Shown here: one piece after another, positions 1 to 9,545 of the stretch | Position numbering within the stretch: the stretch's first letter is position 1 | Layout of the letters: every line of letters starts with the position of its first letter | From: Halanaeroarchaeum sulfurireducens | Lineage (GTDB): Archaea > Halobacteriota > Halobacteria > Halobacteriales > Halobacteriaceae | Assembly: GCF_001011115.1 (NCBI RefSeq) | Contig: NZ_CP008874.1 | Span: 1,626,440-1,690,439, forward strand | Direction of reading: 5' to 3' | Length of the DNA stretch: 64,000 nt | Translations under genes and position numbers: made by a program | Notes under the pieces: generated by a model | Seen by the model: the letters and a program-made list of their open reading frames with translations, nothing else | What the model was told of the DNA's origin: nothing | The model's database searches: none

Positions 1-1
1 C

Positions 2-400
2 ACGCCGATCGTGGCCTGCCCGCGGTCCAACCTGGTCACCGGCGTTGGCCTGCCGCCCCTGCGCGACCTCGTCGATCACACGACCGTCGCGCTTGGCACG
101 GACAACGTGATGCTCAACGGGCCATCGATGTTCCGGGAGATGGCGTTCGCCGCCAAGTGCTGTGACGTCACTGACGAAACGGTGCTGCGGATGGCGACGC
201 GGAACGGCGCCCGAGTGGCCGGGCTCGATGGCAGCGTGATCGAGGGCGGCGCGCCGGCCCGACTCCTCGTTCTCGACGGGGATTCCGACAACCTGGCCGG
301 CGCCCAGGACCCCGTGCGTGCGGTGGTGCGCCGGGCGGGCGTGAACGACGTGAAGCGGGTCGTTCTTCCGAGCGGGGACGCCGGCGTCGACGGGGCCTGA
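2..400 (+). CDS. Amidohydrolase family protein, C-terminal part (cut by window edge)
   Basis: The reading frame is open from base 2 and lacks its start, so about 132 C-terminal residues are visible. The segment CPRSN followed by GTDN matches the C-terminal part of the metal-dependent amidohydrolase barrel (cytosine deaminase / chlorohydrolase-like group), where the Asp of GTDN is normally a metal ligand. It continues with the small beta domain typical of the family (GGAPARLLVLD). Substrate cannot be inferred because the N-terminal HxH metal site lies outside the window. It converges on birA with about 20 bases between the stops. Confidence 0.75.
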   Translation, partial: TPIVACPRSNLVTGVGLPPLRDLVDHTTVALGTDNVMLNGPSMFREMAFAAKCCDVTDETVLRMATRNGARVAGLDGSVIEGGAPARLLVLDGDSDNLAGAQDPVRAVVRRAGVNDVKRVVLPSGDAGVDGA

Positions 401-420
401 CGTCGGGTTCGAGGAGTTGG

Positions 421-1359
421 TCAGGCCGGTCGGACGTGTTCACAGTCGCCGGCGTACACGGTTCGTTCCTCGTCCCCCGTGTCCACGAGGAGCGCTCCCG
501 CGTCCGTGACGCCGACCGCCTCGCCCTCGAACGTCTCCCTGGCCGTCTCGATGCGCACGTGCTGACCGATGGTGAGGGCGTGCTCCGACCAGACCGACAG
601 CGTCGCCTCGGGGCGGTCGGCCAGCTCGGAGAAGCGCTCCAGTATATCCTGGACGAGCGAGCGCCGATCGACCGGTCCCACTTCCGCTTGCACACTCGTC
701 GCCTCCGGAGGAAGGGCACCCTGTGGAACGTTCGCGTTGAGGCCGATGCCCACGACCACCCACGAGACGCGGCCCGATTCCCCCGACATCTCCGTAAGGA
801 CGCCACAGAGTTTGCGTCCACCGCGCTCGCCCGCGCCGGGGACGATCACGTCATTGGGCCACTTGATCGCCGCGTCGACGCCCCGTTCCCGAACCGCCTC
901 GGTCACCGCCACGGCGGCAGCGAACGTCAGCAGTGGGACGGCGGCTGGCGGCCGGTCGGGCCGCAGGACGACGCTCGCCCAGACCCCACCGCTCGGCGAT
1001 TGCCACTCGCGCTCACGTCGTCCCCGCCCCCCGATCTGCTCGTCCGCGAGAACGAGGAGGTCCGAGGCGCCAGCCGTCGCACGTTCTCTCGCGATCGCGT
1101 TGGTGCTCTCCACCCGGTCGTGGTACTCCACGTCGTACGGTGCGTCGAGTCCGAATTCGACCGCAGCGGCCCCGTACTCGGGGACCGACGCCAGTTCGTA
1201 CCCGTCCTCTGTGCTACGAATCTCGAAACCATCCTCGCGAAGTGCCTCGACGTGCTTCCAGATCGCGGCCCGCGACACGCCCAGTCGGTCGGCGATCGCG
1301 GGACCGGGGGAGGGACCATCCGCGAGTTCCGCGAGAATGGCCCGACGGGTCTCCTGCAT
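421..1359 (-). CDS. birA: Biotin--[biotin carboxyl carrier protein] ligase with N-terminal HTH
   Basis: The 312-aa protein has an N-terminal winged helix (about residues 1-65, with SRAAIWKHVEALREDGFEI) as in bifunctional BirA repressors. A biotin ligase catalytic domain follows, with the GRGRRERxW biotinyl-AMP loop near residue 111 and KWPNDV. It activates biotin with ATP and transfers it to the lysine of the carrier domain. The carrier is encoded by the upstream gene on the same strand, 46 bases away, so this is the last gene of the carboxylase cluster. The N-terminal HTH suggests it may also repress transcription. That role is inferred from the family and not shown here. Confidence 0.92.
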   Translation of the reverse strand: MQETRRAILAELADGPSPGPAIADRLGVSRAAIWKHVEALREDGFEIRSTEDGYELASVPEYGAAAVEFGLDAPYDVEYHDRVESTNAIARERATAGASDLLVLADEQIGGRGRREREWQSPSGGVWASVVLRPDRPPAAVPLLTFAAAVAVTEAVRERGVDAAIKWPNDVIVPGAGERGGRKLCGVLTEMSGESGRVSWVVVGIGLNANVPQGALPPEATSVQAEVGPVDRRSLVQDILERFSELADRPEATLSVWSEHALTIGQHVRIETARETFEGEAVGVTDAGALLVDTGDEERTVYAGDCEHVRPA

Positions 1360-1405
1360 ACCACCGGGTATCCGGCGAGAAACAATGAAGGATTCGTCCG
1401 AATGG

Positions 1406-3184
1406 TCAGTCGATGGTGACGAGCGTATCGCCCATGTCGACGGACTGCTCCGGTTCGACGTGGATCTCCGAGACGGTGCCGCCCCACGAGGCGACCACGT
1501 CGTTTTCCATCTTCATCGCCTCGAGGACACAGAGCACGTCACCGGCCTGGACCTCGTCGCCTTCCTCGACGTCGACGGAGAGAATCGTCCCCTGCATCTC
1601 CGCGGTGACGACCTCGCCGTCACCCGGCGCGCTCGCCGGGGCCGAGTCCTCCCCGGCCGGCGCCGGGGGCGTGGCCTCCCCGGACTGGGCTGCTACCTCG
1701 GACGCACCGTGCTCCTCGAGATTCACCGCGAAGCGCTTGCCGTCCACCTCGACGGTGAACTCACGTTCGACAGTCTCGCCCGACTCCCCACCGCCGTCGG
1801 ATGGCTGTCCCCACCGTTCCTGGGCCGCAGCGATGCGCTCGGCGTCGACCTCCTCGTCGAGGTAGTCCGTCGTATGCGTCCCCTCGACGAACTGCTCGTC
1901 GGACAGTAGCATCCGGTGAAATGGGATGATCGTGGTGATACCCTCGATGTCGAACTCCTCGAAGGCCCGCCTGCTACGGGCGAGGGCTTCCCGTCGGTCC
2001 TGGCCGGACACGATCAGTTTCGCGATCATCGAATCGTAATCGGTCACCAGGTCGTCGCCCTCGCGGAGCGCGTCGTCGACGCGAACGCCGATTCCGTCCG
2101 GTGGATCGTACGTCTCGAGGGTGCCGCCCGTCGCGGGTGTGAACTCCTCGGACGCGTTTTCGGCGTTGATGCGGAATTCGACGGCGTGCCCGTCGATCTC
2201 GACGTCGCCCTGTTCGAAGTCGAGTTCCTCACCGGCGGCCACCCGCAGTTGCCACTTCACGATGTCGATACCCGTGATCGCCTCGGTGACCGTGTGTTCG
2301 ACCTGGATGCGTGTGTTGACCTCGAGGAAGTAGAACTCGCCGTCCTCGACGAGGAACTCCACGGTTCCTGCGTTCTCGTACGCGGCCTCGCGGACGCCAC
2401 GTCTGGCCGCCTCGCCGATCTGCTCGCGGAGGTCGTCGTCCAGAATGGGACTTGGCCCCTCCTCAACGATCTTCTGCTGGCGGCGCTGTAACGAACAGTC
2501 CCGCTCGCCGAGGTGGCGGACGTTGCCGTGCTGGTCGGCGATGATCTGTATCTCGACGTGTTTCGGGCTATCGAGGAATTGCTCGAGGTACACCGCGGAG
2601 TTGTCGAAGTAGGCCTCGCCCTCGCGTTTGGCCGACTCGAGCTGTTCGCGAATCTCGTCGGGAGACTCGACGACCTTCATTCCGCGACCGCCACCGCCGC
2701 CGACGGCTTTGATGGCGACCGGATAACCGTGTTTCTCGGCGAACGCCTCGACGCTGTCCGGGCCCCCGATGGGCTGGGTCGTACCGGGAACGATGGGAAC
2801 GTCCGCGGCGTCCATGGCCTGGCGCGCCTGCGTTTTCTCGCCCAGTTTTCGCATCGCGTCGCCCGGCGGGCCGACCCAGGTGAGTCCATCGGCGTCCTCG
2901 ACACGATCGGCGAACGATGGATTCTCGGCAAGGAACCCGTAGCCCGGGTGGATGGCGTCTGCATTCGCCCGACGGGCGGCTTCGATCACGGCCTCCTGAT
3001 CCAGATACGAGTCTGCAGCACGGGCCGGACCCACGTTGTAGGCCTCGTCTGCGTACCGGACGTGGCCGCCATGTTTGTCAGCCTCGCTGTACACCGCGAC
3101 CGTCTCTATCCCGAGTTCCCTCGCGGCACGCATGACTCGTACCGCGATCTCCCCTCGGTTGGCGACGAGAACTTTGTCGAACAT
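1406..3184 (-). CDS. pccA: Acyl-CoA (propionyl/acetyl-CoA) carboxylase, biotin carboxylase plus BCCP subunit
   Basis: About 592 aa. The biotin carboxylase domain starts at once ([19 protein letters not shown]), with the glycine-rich ATP loop [11 protein letters not shown] near residue 165 and [14 protein letters not shown] near 290. A biotinyl carrier domain closes the protein, with EAMKMEND; the biotinyl lysine is about residue 558. I start at the ATG at 3184, immediately before the conserved N-terminus; an upstream in-frame ATG would add 25 non-conserved residues. The product makes carboxybiotin for the transferase subunit PccB. In haloarchaea the complex carboxylates propionyl-CoA and often acetyl-CoA; the substrate is not decided by sequence here. 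Confidence 0.93.
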   Translation of the reverse strand: MFDKVLVANRGEIAVRVMRAARELGIETVAVYSEADKHGGHVRYADEAYNVGPARAADSYLDQEAVIEAARRANADAIHPGYGFLAENPSFADRVEDADGLTWVGPPGDAMRKLGEKTQARQAMDAADVPIVPGTTQPIGGPDSVEAFAEKHGYPVAIKAVGGGGGRGMKVVESPDEIREQLESAKREGEAYFDNSAVYLEQFLDSPKHVEIQIIADQHGNVRHLGERDCSLQRRQQKIVEEGPSPILDDDLREQIGEAARRGVREAAYENAGTVEFLVEDGEFYFLEVNTRIQVEHTVTEAITGIDIVKWQLRVAAGEELDFEQGDVEIDGHAVEFRINAENASEEFTPATGGTLETYDPPDGIGVRVDDALREGDDLVTDYDSMIAKLIVSGQDRREALARSRRAFEEFDIEGITTIIPFHRMLLSDEQFVEGTHTTDYLDEEVDAERIAAAQERWGQPSDGGGESGETVEREFTVEVDGKRFAVNLEEHGASEVAAQSGEATPPAPAGEDSAPASAPGDGEVVTAEMQGTILSVDVEEGDEVQAGDVLCVLEAMKMENDVVASWGGTVSEIHVEPEQSVDMGDTLVTID

Positions 3185-3277
3185 TTTTGATGATATCGTT
3201 TGTATACCCCCGTACTCACTTTGTCGGTTCGGTGTGGCGAGCACGGGATCGGTGGTCACTGAGCGGTGCCATCTGCG

Positions 3278-3538
3278 TTAGAACCGTTCGCTGCGCCCTG
3301 AGGCGGTCCAGAGATTCGTCGGCGCAGAGGTGGGGATCCGGTCGGGACACCGGTTTACAGCCCCTAGCTTGGCGGCAAACGACCATTGCCGGCCTTCCCA
3401 CGACGACTCCGACGATTCCGACGAGGCGGCCGCCCGTTCACGGTCAGTGAGGTACGCACCGATGGCGGCGGCGATAGCGGCCGCTTCCTCATCGTCTGCG
3501 TCCTCTGGACCGACGCGTTCAAAGCGGGATGTTTCCAT
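3278..3538 (-). CDS. pccX: Small third subunit of haloarchaeal acyl-CoA carboxylase (PccX-like)
   Basis: This 86-aa acidic protein lies between the transferase and biotin carboxylase genes and overlaps the end of pccB by 20 bases. It begins with a helical segment ([16 protein letters not shown]) and ends with a conserved-looking tail ([16 protein letters not shown]). Position, length and tail match the small PccX subunit described in the pccB-pccX-pccA operon of Haloferax mediterranei, which is needed for carboxylase activity there. Assignment rests on synteny and remembered family features, so the exact role here is inferred. Confidence 0.75.
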   Translation of the reverse strand: METSRFERVGPEDADDEEAAAIAAAIGAYLTDRERAAASSESSESSWEGRQWSFAAKLGAVNRCPDRIPTSAPTNLWTASGRSERF

Positions 3539-5069
3539 GTTTCTTGTCCGGGAGGGATTCGCGTTTGGTTGCGAGCATCTCCAGGTCCTGGATCAGCCGC
3601 GGCCGCGTTTCCAGGGGTTCGAGAACGTCGTCGAGGAACCCGCGGTCCGCGGGCTGGTACGGATTGGCGAACTCCTCACGGTACTCCTCGATGAGTTCGT
3701 CGCGGAGCCTGTCGGGGTCGTCGACTTCCGCGAGTTCGTCGCGGTAGAGAACGTTGACCGCCCCCTTCGGGCCCATCACCGCGATCTCGGCGGTGGGCCA
3801 CGCGTAGTTGACGTCCGCGCCGAGGTGTTTCGAAGCCATGACGATGTACGCGCCACCGTACGCCTTTCGCGTGATGACCGTGAGCAGCGGGACCGTGGCC
3901 TCGGAGTAGGCGTAGAGCAGTTTCGCACCGTGGCGAATGATGCCGCTGTGTTCCTGGTCCGTTCCGGGCATGAATCCCGGAACGTCCACGAACGAGACGA
4001 TGGGGATGTTAAAGGAATCACAGAACCGCACGAACCGGGCCGCCTTGTCGGAGGCGTCGATATCGAGGGTCCCGGCGTTGACTCTGGGTTGGTTCGCAAC
4101 GACACCGACCGATCTGCCGTCGAGGCGAGCGAACCCGACGACGACGTTCCGGGCGAAGTCCGGTTGCACCTCGAAAAAGGACTCCTCGTCGAAGACCGCG
4201 TCGATGACGTCGACGATATCGTAGGGTTTTCGAGGCTCGTCGGGAACGATATCCTCCAGTTCCTCGGCCTCGCGCTCGGGGTCGTCCCAGGGGTCTACCC
4301 GCGGCGGGTCGGCCATATTGTTCTGTGGGATATACGAAAGCAGGCGCTTGATATTGTCCAGGGCCGCCTCCTCGGACGGTTCGGCGAAGTGGGCTACCCC
4401 GGAGACCCCCGTATGGGTGGTCGCACCGCCGAGTTCGTCGTGTGTGACCTGCTCGCCGGTGACCGTCTCGATGACGTCGGGGCCCGTGACGAACATGTGG
4501 GAGGTGTCCTCGACCATGAATACGAAATCCGTGATGGCCGGCGAGTAGACCGCTCCGCCCGCGCAGGGCCCCATAATGGCCGAAATCTGTGGGACGACGC
4601 CGCTCGCCTGTGTGTTCTGCCGGAAGATATCGCCGTAGCCGGCCAGGGAGGCAACGCCCTCCTGGATGCGCGCACCTGCGGAATCGTTGATACCGACGAC
4701 CGGTGCGCCGACCTCCATGGCCTTCTCGTTGACGTTCGTGATCTTCTCGGCGACCACCTCGCCCAGCGAACCGCCGAAGGCAGTGAAATCGTTGCCATAG
4801 ACGAAGACGGTCCGACCGTTCACCTCGCCATAGCCGGTGACGACGCCGTCTCCGAGGACCTTCTTTTCTTCCATCCCGAAGTTGTGCGATCGGTGGGTGC
4901 GCAACTGATCGAACTCGTTGAACGTCCCATCATCGAGAAGATAATCGATGCGCTCGCGGGCGGTTTTCTTCCCGCGGTCGTGCTGGGCCTCGATGCGGTC
5001 CTCACCGCCCCCCAGCCGCGCGCGCTCGCGCAACTCGCGCAGTTCCTCGATTTTCTCATCCATCGTCAT
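3519..5069 (-). CDS. pccB: Acyl-CoA carboxylase carboxyltransferase subunit (propionyl-CoA carboxylase beta)
   Basis: About 516 aa from the ATG at 5069 ([18 protein letters not shown]); an earlier ATG at 5105 adds 12 unlikely residues. The protein has the two crotonase-like halves of acyl-CoA carboxyltransferases. The first contains [28 protein letters not shown] and [13 protein letters not shown]. The second contains [30 protein letters not shown] and [11 protein letters not shown]. It transfers the carboxyl group from biotin to propionyl- or acetyl-CoA. It is the first gene of the minus-strand operon pccB-pccX-pccA-birA and is divergent from sucC. Confidence 0.93.
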   Translation of the reverse strand: MTMDEKIEELRELRERARLGGGEDRIEAQHDRGKKTARERIDYLLDDGTFNEFDQLRTHRSHNFGMEEKKVLGDGVVTGYGEVNGRTVFVYGNDFTAFGGSLGEVVAEKITNVNEKAMEVGAPVVGINDSAGARIQEGVASLAGYGDIFRQNTQASGVVPQISAIMGPCAGGAVYSPAITDFVFMVEDTSHMFVTGPDVIETVTGEQVTHDELGGATTHTGVSGVAHFAEPSEEAALDNIKRLLSYIPQNNMADPPRVDPWDDPEREAEELEDIVPDEPRKPYDIVDVIDAVFDEESFFEVQPDFARNVVVGFARLDGRSVGVVANQPRVNAGTLDIDASDKAARFVRFCDSFNIPIVSFVDVPGFMPGTDQEHSGIIRHGAKLLYAYSEATVPLLTVITRKAYGGAYIVMASKHLGADVNYAWPTAEIAVMGPKGAVNVLYRDELAEVDDPDRLRDELIEEYREEFANPYQPADRGFLDDVLEPLETRPRLIQDLEMLATKRESLPDKKHGNIPL

Positions 5070-5460
5070 GGCAAGTACTGTCACCTTTTCCAGCCACCGT
5101 CCCAAAAGGATTCCGTGTTGGAAAGGCGGGAACGTCCGGGTCGTGTGAGTCCACTGAACCGCTCCCGACTAATCCAAAAGCGGGGCCAGCGTCGATGACC
5201 GCCGGCCCCACCACCGTCGACGACCCCCTCCCCCGATTCGGGACTGTCACGGTTTATGATGGCTACGAAGAATTACCGTTAGTATTCCAATACGTATGGA
5301 CCTTTATGAACGAATAGGAAGGTTTCCCGATGAGTCCGTCTTTGGCGGGAAAATGGGCCGTAAACGGCGTTTATCGGCAATTGATGAACCTGCATGTAAG
5401 CAATAATTCAGATATCTCAATGCGGACGTTTATGCATCGGGAGTACAGTAGTTTAAGTGT
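5070..5460. promoter_or_regulatory. Divergent intergenic region between pccB and sucC with a candidate sucC promoter
   Basis: This 391-base stretch has no credible gene and is AT-richer than its flanks, especially 5250-5460. A TATA-like element (cgtttatgca, about 5427-5436) lies about 28 bases before the sucC ATG, and no Shine-Dalgarno is visible, which fits a leaderless transcript. The pccB promoter should lie at the left end, but I cannot place a convincing TATA box for it. Confidence 0.5.
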
Positions 5461-6609
5461 ATGAGACTGCACGAGTACCAGGCCAAGAGGATCTTCAGTG
5501 ACGCGGGCATCGACACGCCCAGGTCCCACCGGGCGACCTGCGTCGAGGAGATCGCCAGCTCGGCGTCGAGTATGGGCTTTCCGGTCGCCGTAAAGGCTCA
5601 GGTTCACGTCGGTGGACGAGGCAAAGCGGGCGGTATCAAAATCGTCGAGGACGTGGAGGAGGCGCGCTCCGCTGCGAAGGAGATCATGGGGATGGAACTC
5701 AAGGGGGAGACCGTCAATGAGGTCCTCGTCGAGAAGGCCGTCGACTTCGAACAAGAACTCTACGTGGGCATCACCATGGACCGCAGCGCGGGCGCGCCCG
5801 TGGCCATGGTCTCATCGAAGGGCGGGGTCGACATCGAGGAGGTGGCCAAGGAGAGTCCCGAGGACATCGCACGAGTCCACATCGACCCGGGGTTGGGACT
5901 TCTCCCGTACCAGGCTCGCAAGGCGGCATATGCCGCTAACGTGCCGAAGAAGGTCGCGTTCGACGTCGCCGACATCCTCCAGAGCCTCTACGACATCTGG
6001 GAGGACAACGACGCGACTGAGGTCGAGATTAATCCGCTGATGGTCACGTCGGACGACGACGTCGTCGCTGCCGACGCGGTCATGAACATCGACGACGACT
6101 CGCTGTTCCGCCAGCCGGATCTCGCCGAACTCAAAGAGAAATCCTACGGAAGTGAATTCGAGCGGAAAGCCAGCAACTACGAGTGCATCGATTACGTCAG
6201 ACTCGACGGCAACGTTGGTATCATCGGAAACGGCGCCGGTCTCGTGATGACGACCCTCGACCTGGTCGATCACTACGGCGGTGAACCCGCCAACTTCCTC
6301 GACATCGGTGGCGGGGCGAAAGCAGATCGCGTCGCTCACTCCCTCGAACTGGTCTTCGCGGACCCGAACGTCGACGCCGTCGTGATCAACATCTTTGGCG
6401 GAATTACACGCTGTGACGAGGTCGCCAAAGGGATCAACGAAATCGTCGACCAGTACGACGAGCCGCCGAAACCGCTCGTCGTCCGACTCGACGGGACGAA
6501 CGCGGAGAAGGGCTGTGAGATTCTCCACGACGAGAACATCGTCGTGGAGCAATCGCTCGAAGACGTGGTCAAACGGGCTGTCGAGAGTGCACGGAAGGTG
6601 AAAGCATGA
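5461..6609 (+). CDS. sucC: Succinate--CoA ligase (ADP-forming) subunit beta
   Basis: 382 aa, the usual length. The N-terminal ATP-grasp domain starts with MRLHEYQAKRIFSDAGI and contains KAQVHVGGRGKAGGIK. The C-terminal ligase domain contains NGAGLVMTTLDLV and NIFGGITRCDEVAKGI. With SucD it interconverts succinyl-CoA and succinate with ATP formation in the TCA cycle, and it would take up succinyl-CoA arising from propionyl-CoA metabolism. The stop overlaps a possible 28-codon ORF that leads into sucD. A TATA-like element about 28 bases upstream suggests leaderless expression. Confidence 0.96.
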   Translation: MRLHEYQAKRIFSDAGIDTPRSHRATCVEEIASSASSMGFPVAVKAQVHVGGRGKAGGIKIVEDVEEARSAAKEIMGMELKGETVNEVLVEKAVDFEQELYVGITMDRSAGAPVAMVSSKGGVDIEEVAKESPEDIARVHIDPGLGLLPYQARKAAYAANVPKKVAFDVADILQSLYDIWEDNDATEVEINPLMVTSDDDVVAADAVMNIDDDSLFRQPDLAELKEKSYGSEFERKASNYECIDYVRLDGNVGIIGNGAGLVMTTLDLVDHYGGEPANFLDIGGGAKADRVAHSLELVFADPNVDAVVINIFGGITRCDEVAKGINEIVDQYDEPPKPLVVRLDGTNAEKGCEILHDENIVVEQSLEDVVKRAVESARKVKA

Positions 6610-6692
6610 GCAACCCGAAAGATCAACTCGCTCGCATCGCTCGACCGTCGATTACTCGTGAACACACCCGAACCACGGGGTGGTCCGCGTGA
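6606..6692 (+). CDS. Possible 28-aa linker ORF overlapping both sucC stop and sucD start
   Basis: The ATG at 6606 overlaps the sucC stop as ATGA. Its TGA at 6690-6692 overlaps the sucD start as GTGA at 6689. The 28-residue product is rich in Arg and Thr and not acidic, unlike normal haloarchaeal proteins, so it is more likely a coupling device or chance ORF than a functional protein. It fills the whole gap between sucC and sucD, so a terminating and reinitiating ribosome could cross the interval without leaving the message. That role is inference. Confidence 0.3.
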   Translation: MSNPKDQLARIARPSITREHTRTTGWSA

Positions 6693-7558
6693 GCGTATTC
6701 GTCGACGAGGACACTCGCGTCGTGGTCCAGGGGATCACAGGAGGCGAAGGCAAGTTCCACACGGAACAGATGATGGAGTATGGGACCAACGTCGTGGCCG
6801 GAGCAGTTCCGGGCAAAGGCGGACAGGAGGTCAACGGCGTTCCGGTCTACGACATGGTCGATGAGGCCGTCGAACAGGAGGACGCGGACGCCTCCGTCCT
6901 CTTCATTCCGCCGGCGTTCGCCGCGGACGGCATCTTCGAAGCGCTCGATACCGACCTCGATCTGGTCGTGGCCATCACCGAGGGCGTACCAATCCAGGAC
7001 ATGGCGAAGGTGTATAAACGCCTGAGCGAGGTCGATACCCGGCTCATCGGTCCGAACAGCCCGGGTGTCATCACTCCGAACGAGACCAAACTCGGCATTC
7101 TCCCCGGAAACATTTTCGAACCGGGTAAGGTCGGTCTCGTCTCGCGCTCCGGAACGCTTACCTACCAGATAGTCGACAATCTCACCAGTGAAGGGATCGG
7201 CCAATCGACCGCCATCGGTATCGGCGGTGACCCGATCATCGGCACGAAATTCGTCGACGCCCTCCAGGCGTTCGAAAACGATCCCGAGACGGAGGTCGCG
7301 GTCATGACCGGAGAGATCGGCGGCGAAGCCGAAGAGGAAGCCGCCGCCTACATCGCCGAGGAGATGGACACCCCGGTCGTCGGGTTCATCGCCGGTCGGA
7401 CGGCCCCGCCGGGCAAACGCATGGGTCACGCGGGCGCCATCGTCTCCGGCTCCGGCACGGGAACCGCCGAAAGCAAGATTTCAGCGCTGAACGAAGCGGG
7501 CGTCCAGGTCGGTGAAACCCCCGAGGAAGTCGTCGAGTACGTCGACGAACTGCTGTAA
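6689..7558 (+). CDS. sucD: Succinate--CoA ligase subunit alpha
   Basis: About 289 aa from the GTG at 6689 (reading SVFVDEDTRVVVQGITG), which gives the usual family N-terminus; a GTG nine bases earlier is in frame but less likely. The CoA-binding domain contains QGITGGEGKFHTEQM. The ligase domain contains GPNSPGVITP and GHAGAIVSGSGTG, whose His is the phosphohistidine of the family. It works with SucC immediately upstream in the same operon. Confidence 0.95.
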   Translation: MSVFVDEDTRVVVQGITGGEGKFHTEQMMEYGTNVVAGAVPGKGGQEVNGVPVYDMVDEAVEQEDADASVLFIPPAFAADGIFEALDTDLDLVVAITEGVPIQDMAKVYKRLSEVDTRLIGPNSPGVITPNETKLGILPGNIFEPGKVGLVSRSGTLTYQIVDNLTSEGIGQSTAIGIGGDPIIGTKFVDALQAFENDPETEVAVMTGEIGGEAEEEAAAYIAEEMDTPVVGFIAGRTAPPGKRMGHAGAIVSGSGTGTAESKISALNEAGVQVGETPEEVVEYVDELL

Positions 7559-7647
7559 GCCCGCCACGAATCTATCGGCATACACCCCTGCAGTTCGTTT
7601 CTTCCACCGATTTTTCGATGCCGCCACTCCCGGAGTTCCCTCCTCGG

Positions 7648-7830
7648 TCAGTCGAGCCGCTCCGCCCAGCCGATAAACCGCTCGAAGGCGTAGAAGGCGA
7701 CGAGAAAGTACGCCGCGAACGCGCTCCAGCGCACCACGTCGAATCGGCCGGTGAACGCGAGCGTGACGAAGATGTACGCGAGCGACGCCGCCACAAAGCC
7801 GGCGACATAGAGGGTCTTGCGTTCCGACAT
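7648..7830 (-). CDS. Small two-helix membrane protein, function unknown
   Basis: 60 aa from the ATG at 7830 (MSERKTLYVAGFVAASLAYI). Two hydrophobic segments (about residues 7-27 and 33-53) are separated by a short polar turn, and the protein ends with charged residues. No family function is recognised. It is convergent with sucD, and the tRNA-Val(CAC)-associated repeats lie just upstream of it. Longer in-frame starts would add residues that do not look like a membrane protein N-terminus. Confidence 0.55.
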   Translation of the reverse strand: MSERKTLYVAGFVAASLAYIFVTLAFTGRFDVVRWSAFAAYFLVAFYAFERFIGWAERLD

Positions 7831-7950
7831 GCACGATAGTTGGTCGTCGACCCTGATAACTGTATTACGCATCCACCTTTTCTTCCGACGGACCGCCCCC
7901 AACGGAAGGCGCGCCAGAAAACAGTCGTCACTCGCCACTTTCGTGAGAGA

Positions 7951-8206
7951 TGGGCCGGGGCGGATTCGAACCGGATGAAGACGTTCCAGGTCGCTCCCTT
8001 CGGTCGCTTCCCGGGCTACGTCTTCCAGGGTTCGAATCCGCGACCGATTTTCTCGCAGGGCGCTCGAAAAATGGGCCGGGGCGGATTCGAACCACGGTCG
8101 TTTTGCTCACTCCGTTCGCGTTACTCCCTGATTCGAATCCGTTGGCCCCATTTCTCCGGAGGGACCGCGACGAGCGCAGGGCGCGCTCGTCGCTTCGGAA
8201 ACGAGA
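7951..8206 (-). repeat. tRNA-Val(CAC) 3'-end repeat and hairpin array
   Basis: Downstream of tRNA-Val on the minus strand, a 22-base stretch covering the tRNA 3' end (tgggccggggcggattcgaa plus cc on the plus strand) recurs perfectly at 8072-8093 and 7951-7972; the tRNA copy is 8209-8230. Degenerate inverted copies lie at 8130-8156 and 8029-8055. A perfect 11-bp hairpin (8167-8177 / 8183-8193, loop agggc) sits directly after the tRNA. Another pair of 8-base arms (7977-7984 / 8018-8025) encloses the last spacer. Related arrays follow the other two tRNA genes of the window. Confidence 0.85.
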
Positions 8207-8208
8207 AA

Positions 8209-8283
8209 TGGGCCGGGGCGGATTCGAACCGCCGACCTGCTCCGTGTGAAGGAGCCGTCATAACCGAACTAGACCACCGGCCC
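8209..8283 (-). tRNA. tRNA-Val (anticodon CAC)
   Basis: The complement folds as a complete cloverleaf. The acceptor GGGCCGG pairs with CCGGCCC and discriminator A. The anticodon stem GCTCC/GGAGC encloses the loop TTCACAC, giving anticodon CAC for Val GUG codons. The T-stem GGCGG/CCGCC encloses TTCGAAT. CCA is not encoded, as is usual in archaea, and no intron is needed. The 3' 22 bases are duplicated twice downstream. Confidence 0.95.
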
Positions 8284-8356
8284 GTAGGGCGAAATACCGG
8301 CAGCGAAAACTTAAGACTTGCCTATTGGCAGTTTGCGACCGGCCTTGCGGTCCCGC

Positions 8357-8890
8357 TCAGTACCGAACCTCCCGTTCCTCGAATCCGTCGCGGTGATTCG
8401 CCACCCGACCGAACACGAACAGCGCGTCCGACAGCCGATTGAGGTAGACGAGGACCATCCCGTTTGCGTCCCCGTGTTCGACCGCATCGATCATCCGACG
8501 CTCCGCCCGACGACACACCGCTCGAGCGTAATGAAGCTCGCTGCCGACCTCACCCCCACTCGGGATGATGAATCCCTGGAGATCACCCACTTCCGCCTCG
8601 GCCTCGTCAATCCAGTTTTCGAGTTGATTCACGTGCTCCTCGGTCACGATCGGTGCGTCCGCGCCGGAATCCGGATTCGAAACGTCCGCCTGAACCACGT
8701 GTAAGTGGACTTGCACGGAGACGAGACGCTCGTCCAGATCGTCGTACCCGGTCGGTCGAACGGTCCCGATGAGTCCGTTGAGTTCGTCAACCACGCCTGC
8801 GGCCTCGATTCGGGAATTTGTCTTCAAGACGCGGGACATGTCCGCGAGGTCCGTCATGCCCTCGTCACCACGGCCGGTGTACAGCGCCAT
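8357..8890 (-). CDS. pduO: Cob(I)yrinic acid a,c-diamide adenosyltransferase (PduO type)
   Basis: 177 aa. The N-terminus YTGRGDEGMTDL followed by RIEAAGVVDELNGLIG is the ATP-binding signature of PduO-type corrinoid adenosyltransferases. The C-terminal half carries ARAVCRRAERRM and YLNRLSDALFVFGR, also typical. It transfers the adenosyl group of ATP to cobalamin, forming coenzyme B12. AdoCbl would serve the class II ribonucleotide reductase at 37-43 kb and the methylmalonyl-CoA mutase step expected downstream of propionyl-CoA carboxylase; the mutase itself is not in this window. Confidence 0.93.
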   Translation of the reverse strand: MALYTGRGDEGMTDLADMSRVLKTNSRIEAAGVVDELNGLIGTVRPTGYDDLDERLVSVQVHLHVVQADVSNPDSGADAPIVTEEHVNQLENWIDEAEAEVGDLQGFIIPSGGEVGSELHYARAVCRRAERRMIDAVEHGDANGMVLVYLNRLSDALFVFGRVANHRDGFEEREVRY

Positions 8891-9125
8891 ACCACCACTG
8901 GGCCCCGACCGACCAAGATAGTGACGACCGTCGTTCCCTCACGGGGAGCGACACCGAATTCGGTTGTTCGCCGAACGCGCTCGGTCCGGTGAGTGCATTC
9001 CAGCCCCGTCGTCGTGGGTTGGTTTCGATGCCAGGCAGCGTCGATACCGGTACCGCCAGCACTGCGCTGTGATCCCGGCGGTGAAAACCCGAATCTTCAA
9101 TGTCTTCGATGTATGACCACATGGT

Positions 9126-9293
9126 ATGGCCGACGAAATGGAACACTATTGCCCGAACTGCGAGGAGGAGCAGACCTTCTACAAAACGGCGAGCATGATG
9201 GTTCACCTCGGACGGAAGACGAAGTGGTACTGCGGCGAGTGCGATTACCAGATGGTCACGATAAACGGCATCGAGTCGACGGCGACGGCCTGA
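9126..9293 (+). CDS. Small zinc beta-ribbon protein
   Basis: 55 aa, with two CxxC pairs: CPNC near residue 9 and CGEC near residue 36, bracketing MMVHLGRKTKWY. This arrangement suits a single zinc ribbon of the kind common among short haloarchaeal proteins; I believe it matches the DUF7838-type putative zinc beta-ribbon family, but this is from memory. No function is known. The gene stands alone between the adenosyltransferase (divergent) and the HxlR regulator. Confidence 0.75.
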   Translation: MADEMEHYCPNCEEEQTFYKTASMMVHLGRKTKWYCGECDYQMVTINGIESTATA

Positions 9294-9545
9294 CGGTTTC
9301 CGGAACCGTCGATACCGAGTGCCATCGATCGGAACGGGTCGTTTTGATTCCGCCCCTATCGCCCGTCGATCGATGTATCATCCCGCTGTCGGTCGAATCG
9401 TAGTCACGGGTATCCGTCGAGACGGCGTCACGGGACCGTGTCCCCGAGGTTCCCACTCGGAACGAGAGGGGAGGCCGATTCAGATAACGGTTCGAAACCG
9501 ACTATCGATGAGTGAGTATAAGCCACAGGACCCCGAATTGCGACC

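Noticed and set aside
7951-8283. CRISPR array from repeated 22-mers
   Set aside because: Only three direct copies with unequal spacers, one of them inside a tRNA, inverted copies between, and no cas genes in the window.
7840-8704. Several long plus-strand frames across the tRNA-Val(CAC) array
   Set aside because: They are translations of tRNA and repeat DNA (recurring GRGGFEP peptides) and have no family features.
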